64,000 nt of DNA. Origin: Datura wrightii. Its lineage: Eukaryota; Streptophyta; Magnoliopsida; Solanales; Solanaceae. The notes under the pieces were generated by a model that had not been told where the DNA came from, did not search any database, and saw only the letters and a list, made by a program, of their open reading frames with translations. Shown here piece after piece: positions 59,750 through 64,000 of this stretch. The stretch is from NCBI GenBank assembly GCA_035772735.1, contig JASDFA010000010.1:35527501-35591500 (forward strand). The letters run 5' to 3'. Position numbers and translations under genes: made by a program. The stretch's first letter is position 1. Each line of letters opens with the position of its first letter.

Positions 59750-60175
59750 GAATAGGACGGCTCGGCTGGTATTTGGGATTCGGTGGGTCCACTCTTAATT
59801 TTCATTTTGAGACAAATTCGTACATCGACCAACACTACATTGGAGGTTCTTCGAAACACACTGGTGTTTCACCACTTTACCGTTCCTTTGTTGGGTATTT
59901 GTGCCCAATTCTCTATTTCTCAGTTGGCAACCCACCAGTGGTTCAAGAAGTGGATCGGCTATCCATCGGTGCCCCGCCGCTCAGGAGCCAAAACTTTGGG
60001 TACTCTGTGTTACATCGACGACCCATTGGTGATCCATGGTTATGCATCGACATTTTGCCTATGGGTCTGCCGACCTATTAACCCAATTCCTAGCCTTCTG
60101 TTCGCACTCATCTTGAAACTGCAGCTGGCGCATCTGGATCGGTGAATCGCCGGTTCAACGCCGTTCCTCTCTTAG
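59750..60175 (-). repeat. LTR-like word array inside G
   Basis: Short repeats such as CATCGACGACCCATTGG, CACCAGTGG and GGTGAATCGCCGG resemble the 54830-55110 block of the G LTR. In element sense the array lies after the gag-pro stem-loop and upstream of the TATA box at 59561. Same order as in D at 40430-40660. Confidence 0.5.
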
Positions 60176-60258
60176 GTGGTTTTTTCTTCCTTTGTTCCTC
60201 ACTTCATAGCTCCTAAAAAAACAAAAACAAAAAATACATAAAAATAATCCACTAAACA

Positions 60259-60276
60259 CTTGGGTTTCCTCCCAAG
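60259..60276 (-). other. Conserved post-gag stem-loop of G
   Basis: Element-sense CTTGGG-AGGAAA-CCCAAG, a perfect 6-bp stem, 8 nt after the gag-pro stop codon. It is preceded by ACGTTAACTAAGGTGC, which matches ACGTAAAATAAGGCGC of A. Confidence 0.72.
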
Positions 60277-60283
60277 AAGCACC

Positions 60284-62307
60284 TTAGTTAACGTCATGGA
60301 ACAACGCAGATCTTATTCGACACCTCTTTTTCGACGGATCATCTTCCGATTTCGTCTCCTCCATCTCCAGTCCTTTGTCCTCCTCCTCATTTTGAAAAAT
60401 CCCTATAACCTTGCATTCGGGGGGTATTTCAGCTGATGGACACACCTTGAAGGTGACTTCCTCACTTCCAACTTTGAATTTTAGCTCCCCAAGCTCTACG
60501 TCAACCATATCTCTCTCCGTAGCTAGCAATGGTCGTCCGAAAATAATGGGTACCTCCACATCCATCTCGAAATCAAGGATAACAAAATCAATAGGTAGGA
60601 TGAACTTATCCATCCTTACCAACACATCTTCTAACACCCCCACCGATTTTTTTAGACCTATCCGCCATGAGCAACATCATCGACGTAGGCTTTGTGCTTC
60701 CGAGTCCCAACTTCTTGAAAATGAGCAGGGGCACTAAATTTATGCTGGCTCCAAGATCGCATAGATATTTTTTAAACACACATGTCCCAATTGTACAGGG
60801 GATTGTGAAAGCTCCCAGGTCTTTCTGCTTGGGGGCAAGGTTACTCATCATTATTGCACGACAATGGTGTGTTTTCTCCCCACTACCTGCATCAACCACC
60901 TTCTTCTTATTCAACAATTCTTTCATGAACTTCGCATATCCTGGAATTTGGAGAAGAGCATCCACTAACGGTATATTGATGGACAACTTGCTAAAATTTC
61001 AATGAATTTGCTGAACTGGTCATCCTTTTTTCTTGGCCAACCATTGTGGATAAGGAGGTGAGACTCTTGCTTCAACCTTGTCATAAATTGGGGCCTTCAT
61101 GCTTTCCTCATTGTTATCATCACGTGAAAGGATTTCTTCATCCTTACTATCCCCTTCCTCGTCAATCTTTTCCTCACTCCTTGGAGTCTTTGGCATCTCG
61201 TCAAATTTATTTTCCTCATCAGATTTCAGGTCACTAACCTCTTTGGGCTTCACTGGTGCATCTACGATTACCTTGCCGCTCCTAGTGACAATAGCCATGC
61301 ATTGAGTATCTTTCTTTGGATTCTGCATTGTGTCACTAGGAAGCGTTCCCTTCATCCGGGGTTTCATTTGAGCCGACAAGTGATTCATTTGGGCCTCCAA
61401 ATGCTTGATTGAGGTTGAATGTGAGCTCACTGTTTGGGAAAGGTTAGACACCTCCCCTCTTAACGCTTTGACCCCGCTCTCAATTGACTCTATTTTCTAA
61501 AGGACTCTTGATAGCATTTCTTCAATTTTTTAAGTACCCATGTCACTCACACCCGATTGACTGTGGGAGTTTCCAACTTTTGGAGGGGGAACATATGGAT
61601 TTGAACTCTGATGATAGCGATCACCTCCTTGATTCTGCTCCCTATTTCCCCATCTTTTATTTATTTCAGGCCACCCCTGCGGATCACGATTTCTCCAGCC
61701 TTGATTTTCATCCCTTGGGCGCCAATGGCCTTGATTTGTTCCTTGGAATCCAGGTCGAGGACCTCCTATTTGGTTTCCCATGTATTGAAATTCTTCCTCA
61801 TATCTTGGCGGTGATGATTCTCTATCATATTGCAAGGGACCTTGCATACCCACAACATTTACCACCTTGGGCCCTACCCCCATTATGTGTTTTGTCATTA
61901 ATTCCAGCTGTGTCATCATCTTGGAAAGATTCTCATCCTGCTCTTCATCCCTTTTTTGCAATTAACCGCCAATGCACTCGAGCTGATCTCATGTGTAGAC
62001 ACATTTGTCTCTCGTGTGTGCCAAACCCTACTAGTTTTTGTCATTCTGTCTAGAAGGGCTTTGGCAAACCCATATGTTTGATCCACAATAGAACCGCCAG
62101 AAAAATTGTTGGACACGGACTTGTTGATGGAATCAAGGGCTCTGTAGAAACTTTGGAGAAGCACTCCATCCGGCACTCCATGATTTGGACAAAGAGCAAT
62201 CTTCTTTTTGAACCTTAGCAATGCCTCATGCAATGGCTCTCCTGGTTCTTGCCTGAAATTTGTATTTTCGTCCCTCAACTGCAACATCTTTGATGGAGGG
62301 AAAAAAT
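60284..62307 (-). pseudogene. gag-pro: gag-protease of element G, 5' part cut by H
   Basis: The gag core is legible from 62307: FRQEPGEPLHEALLRFKK, NHGVPDGVLLQSFYRALD and GFAKALLDRM. Then come Gly/Arg/Gln-rich repeats (61530-61800), NLSQTVSSHSTSIKHLEAQM (predicted coil) and VTRSGKVIVDAP (near 61270). The protease has CDLGASINLVP (near 60790) and IFGRPLLAT (near 60535). The stop at 60284 is followed by the stem-loop, with no RT. Frameshifts lie near 61960 (A-run) and 60644; stops near 61500 and 61020. No zinc knuckle is seen, unlike A and D. Confidence 0.88.
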
Positions 62308-64000
62308 TGTTATACGTCGGGAACCCAAGGATCAAACCCGGGAGTCAAAACAAAGAAAAACTGAAAATTTGCATCAAGTTGCAGGATGACTCGTGAGGTG
62401 GGTCATGAGGAGTGACCATGAGTCGTGATGTGAATCGTGGTCAGCAGGCTGGGTATGCTCAGGTTGAGGAGGCCACGGGCCTGACCATGAGTCGTGGTCA
62501 GACCTTACGACTCGTGAGGTCACCCGTGGTCTGCCTTGGAGGGTTGGTCAAGGTTTTGAGGCAGTAAGGGTCACGGGTGGTGACCATGAGTCGTGGTCAG
62601 CACCACAATTCATGGGGTCCCTCGTGGTTTCCCCCTGAGTGTTTTGGGCAGTGGACTTCACAGGTCCTGGACACGAGTCGTGCCCTTGGCAACGACTCGT
62701 GAGATCCCTCGTTAGGGGCCCTGGCAGTGTTTTTCCTGTGTTTTAATAAGGGGTATTCTCATAATTTCTAAGTTCCTAAGGCCTAAACTACGTCGTTTTG
62801 GGTATTTTTCAGAGTGCGATAAGGTGGGTTAAGTCCCTTATGCATACCCATTCCCATGCAAGAGCTTTTAGAGAGGTTTAGGGAGATTCAAGGTCTTCTT
62901 CTCCAAGATTCCATCAATTCCCTTGTGGGTTTTCAAGAAACTTCGAAATCAGGCCATTCCCAGGTATGTAAGGTTTAGAATGGGTGAATCCTTTCACACC
63001 CATTTCCAAATTTCGCTTTAAATCATGAATTCTCCTATTTACCTAAATGTATGAAAATGTGATTTCTCTTTGTGGGTATGATTTAATTGAGTTTTAATTA
63101 TTGAATTATGAATGATGGGCAGGTTTTATATTATTTTCTTTAAAAATCATGTTTCAAGCTTTTTAAATCTAAAATGCCTATTGATGAAGGTTCATGCAAA
63201 TTATGGTTTATGGTGAATATTCAATATTTTGAGTTTATTGATGGTGGAAAAACATGATTTCAAGTTCCCATGTTTGTGAGCATATCGTTTTTGAAAGAAT
63301 TGAGTATGTTAAAGTATTGGGCAATGCCCACATGTGGAATAATGATTTATGATTTATGAAACGAATTACATGATTTATCGATTCATGATCTTGGCCGATG
63401 AAAAGGGCCTTTGATTTTCTACTAAGCATGTTTTAAAGGGGATCAATGATGATAAATGCTACAGTTTAGCCAATGGATCTTAATGCATGATGTAATTGAT
63501 TCACATATGAGCCTATATACATATTTTTGGGAGTCGTGTCTAGCACCGAGCGGTCCAGCGTTCAAAGGACTATGCCGGTGTCTCATAACCACGTACCACC
63601 GTGGGTTTCTAATGATATATTGTATTGATAATGATCCCCTCAAACGTGATATCATGCCTAACGCACGACCCTCGCCTGACAAGCCATGGTCGGGTCTGCC
63701 CACTTGAGTGAGATAGATGGGGCGTCATGAAAGGCTCTACCATGATGGTGTTGGTTATGACGAGTCCTCCCATTGTTCCGCATGTTTTATGCATTGTTAC
63801 ATTTATGCTATTGGCTCAAGTTATGTTTTGATAAAGTTTACTTACGATTATGATAATGAATGATTTATGAATGATTGGAAAGCCTTGAGCCTTATGTTTT
63901 CTTATGGAGTTCATGATATATGCATGATGACCTTCTCCTATGTGTACTTATGAGTTTTATTCTACTTTTAAATATCCATTTTACTTACCTTGCATACTCG
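62308..64000 (+). repeat. Element H: E-type chromovirus LTR, cut by window end
   Basis: Starts TGTTATACGTCGGG and then GATCAAACCCGGGAGTC, matching the reverse complement of the E LTR end at 39770. A dense array of ATGAGTCGTGGT and GACTCGTGAGGTC words spans 62385-62720. The window stops at TACTTACCTTGCATACTCG, which corresponds to about 30980 of E, so a few hundred bases of LTR remain outside. It interrupts G's gag. Whether it is a solo LTR or a full element cannot be told here. Confidence 0.85.

Larger units (their letters stand above)
53710..62307 (-). mobile_element. Element G: Athila-like gag-pro plus extra ORF (part)
   Basis: Minus-strand element inserted in D's 3' region. In element order: gag-pro (62307-60284), stem-loop, promoter-like block, intron, extra ORF (58737-57296), 3' noncoding region, polypurine tract, 3' LTR (55282-53710). 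Its 5' LTR and PBS lie beyond H, outside the window. As in D, no pol is present. Confidence 0.88.

Overview
This window is plant nuclear heterochromatin made almost entirely of LTR retrotransposons inserted into one another. I see no intact host gene, rRNA, complete tRNA or CRISPR array. Tat/Athila-like Ty3/gypsy elements primed by tRNA-Asp, together with Tekay/Del-like chromoviruses primed by initiator tRNA-Met, indicate a large-genome angiosperm. The style of the elements suggests an asterid, perhaps Solanaceae, but that is only an inference.

Layout. Positions 1-4401 hold a minus-strand Athila-like pol remnant (K1) and its LTR; that LTR is followed by the 3' tail of a second copy (K2). K2 is broken by B (4402-17756, minus, TSD TCTAC). 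B's left LTR is broken by A (5075-12595, plus, TSD CTTAA). After the rest of the K2 tail (17757-18957) comes D (plus, from 18958). D has been hit four times: C in its 5' LTR (20199-28316, minus, TSD TTTAA), E in its protease (30556-39800, minus chromovirus, TSD CATAG), F downstream of gag-pro (41243-51445, plus chromovirus, TSD GAAAG), and G in its 3' noncoding region (from 53710, minus). G's gag is broken by H, an E-type LTR (62308 to the window end). Nesting reaches four levels: K2, D, G, H.

How the parts fit. A, D and G encode gag-protease but show no pol. K1 encodes pol with no gag between its primer-binding site and the pol ATG. B and C encode neither, but carry one related ORF of unknown function with zinc-knuckle motifs. 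The LTR ends, PBS and 3' noncoding regions of these elements are recognisably related, so they look like complementary members of one replication network. D and G also carry an extra ORF of the 'putative plant transposon protein' type, preceded by an LTR-like promoter block and a splice acceptor. A stem-loop with loop AGGCAA (AGGAAA in G) follows the last gag-type ORF in A, B, C, D (twice) and G.

The strongest unusual signals are: a 42-nt copy of the 3' part of tRNA-Asp fossilised between two LTRs of C; the gag-pro/pol division; the conserved stem-loop; the internal promoter plus extra ORF of D and G; and palindrome-rich word arrays just upstream of LTR TATA boxes whose vocabulary is shared between unrelated clades. 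All coding regions carry stops or frameshifts, and many of the stops fit C-to-T decay of methylated DNA.
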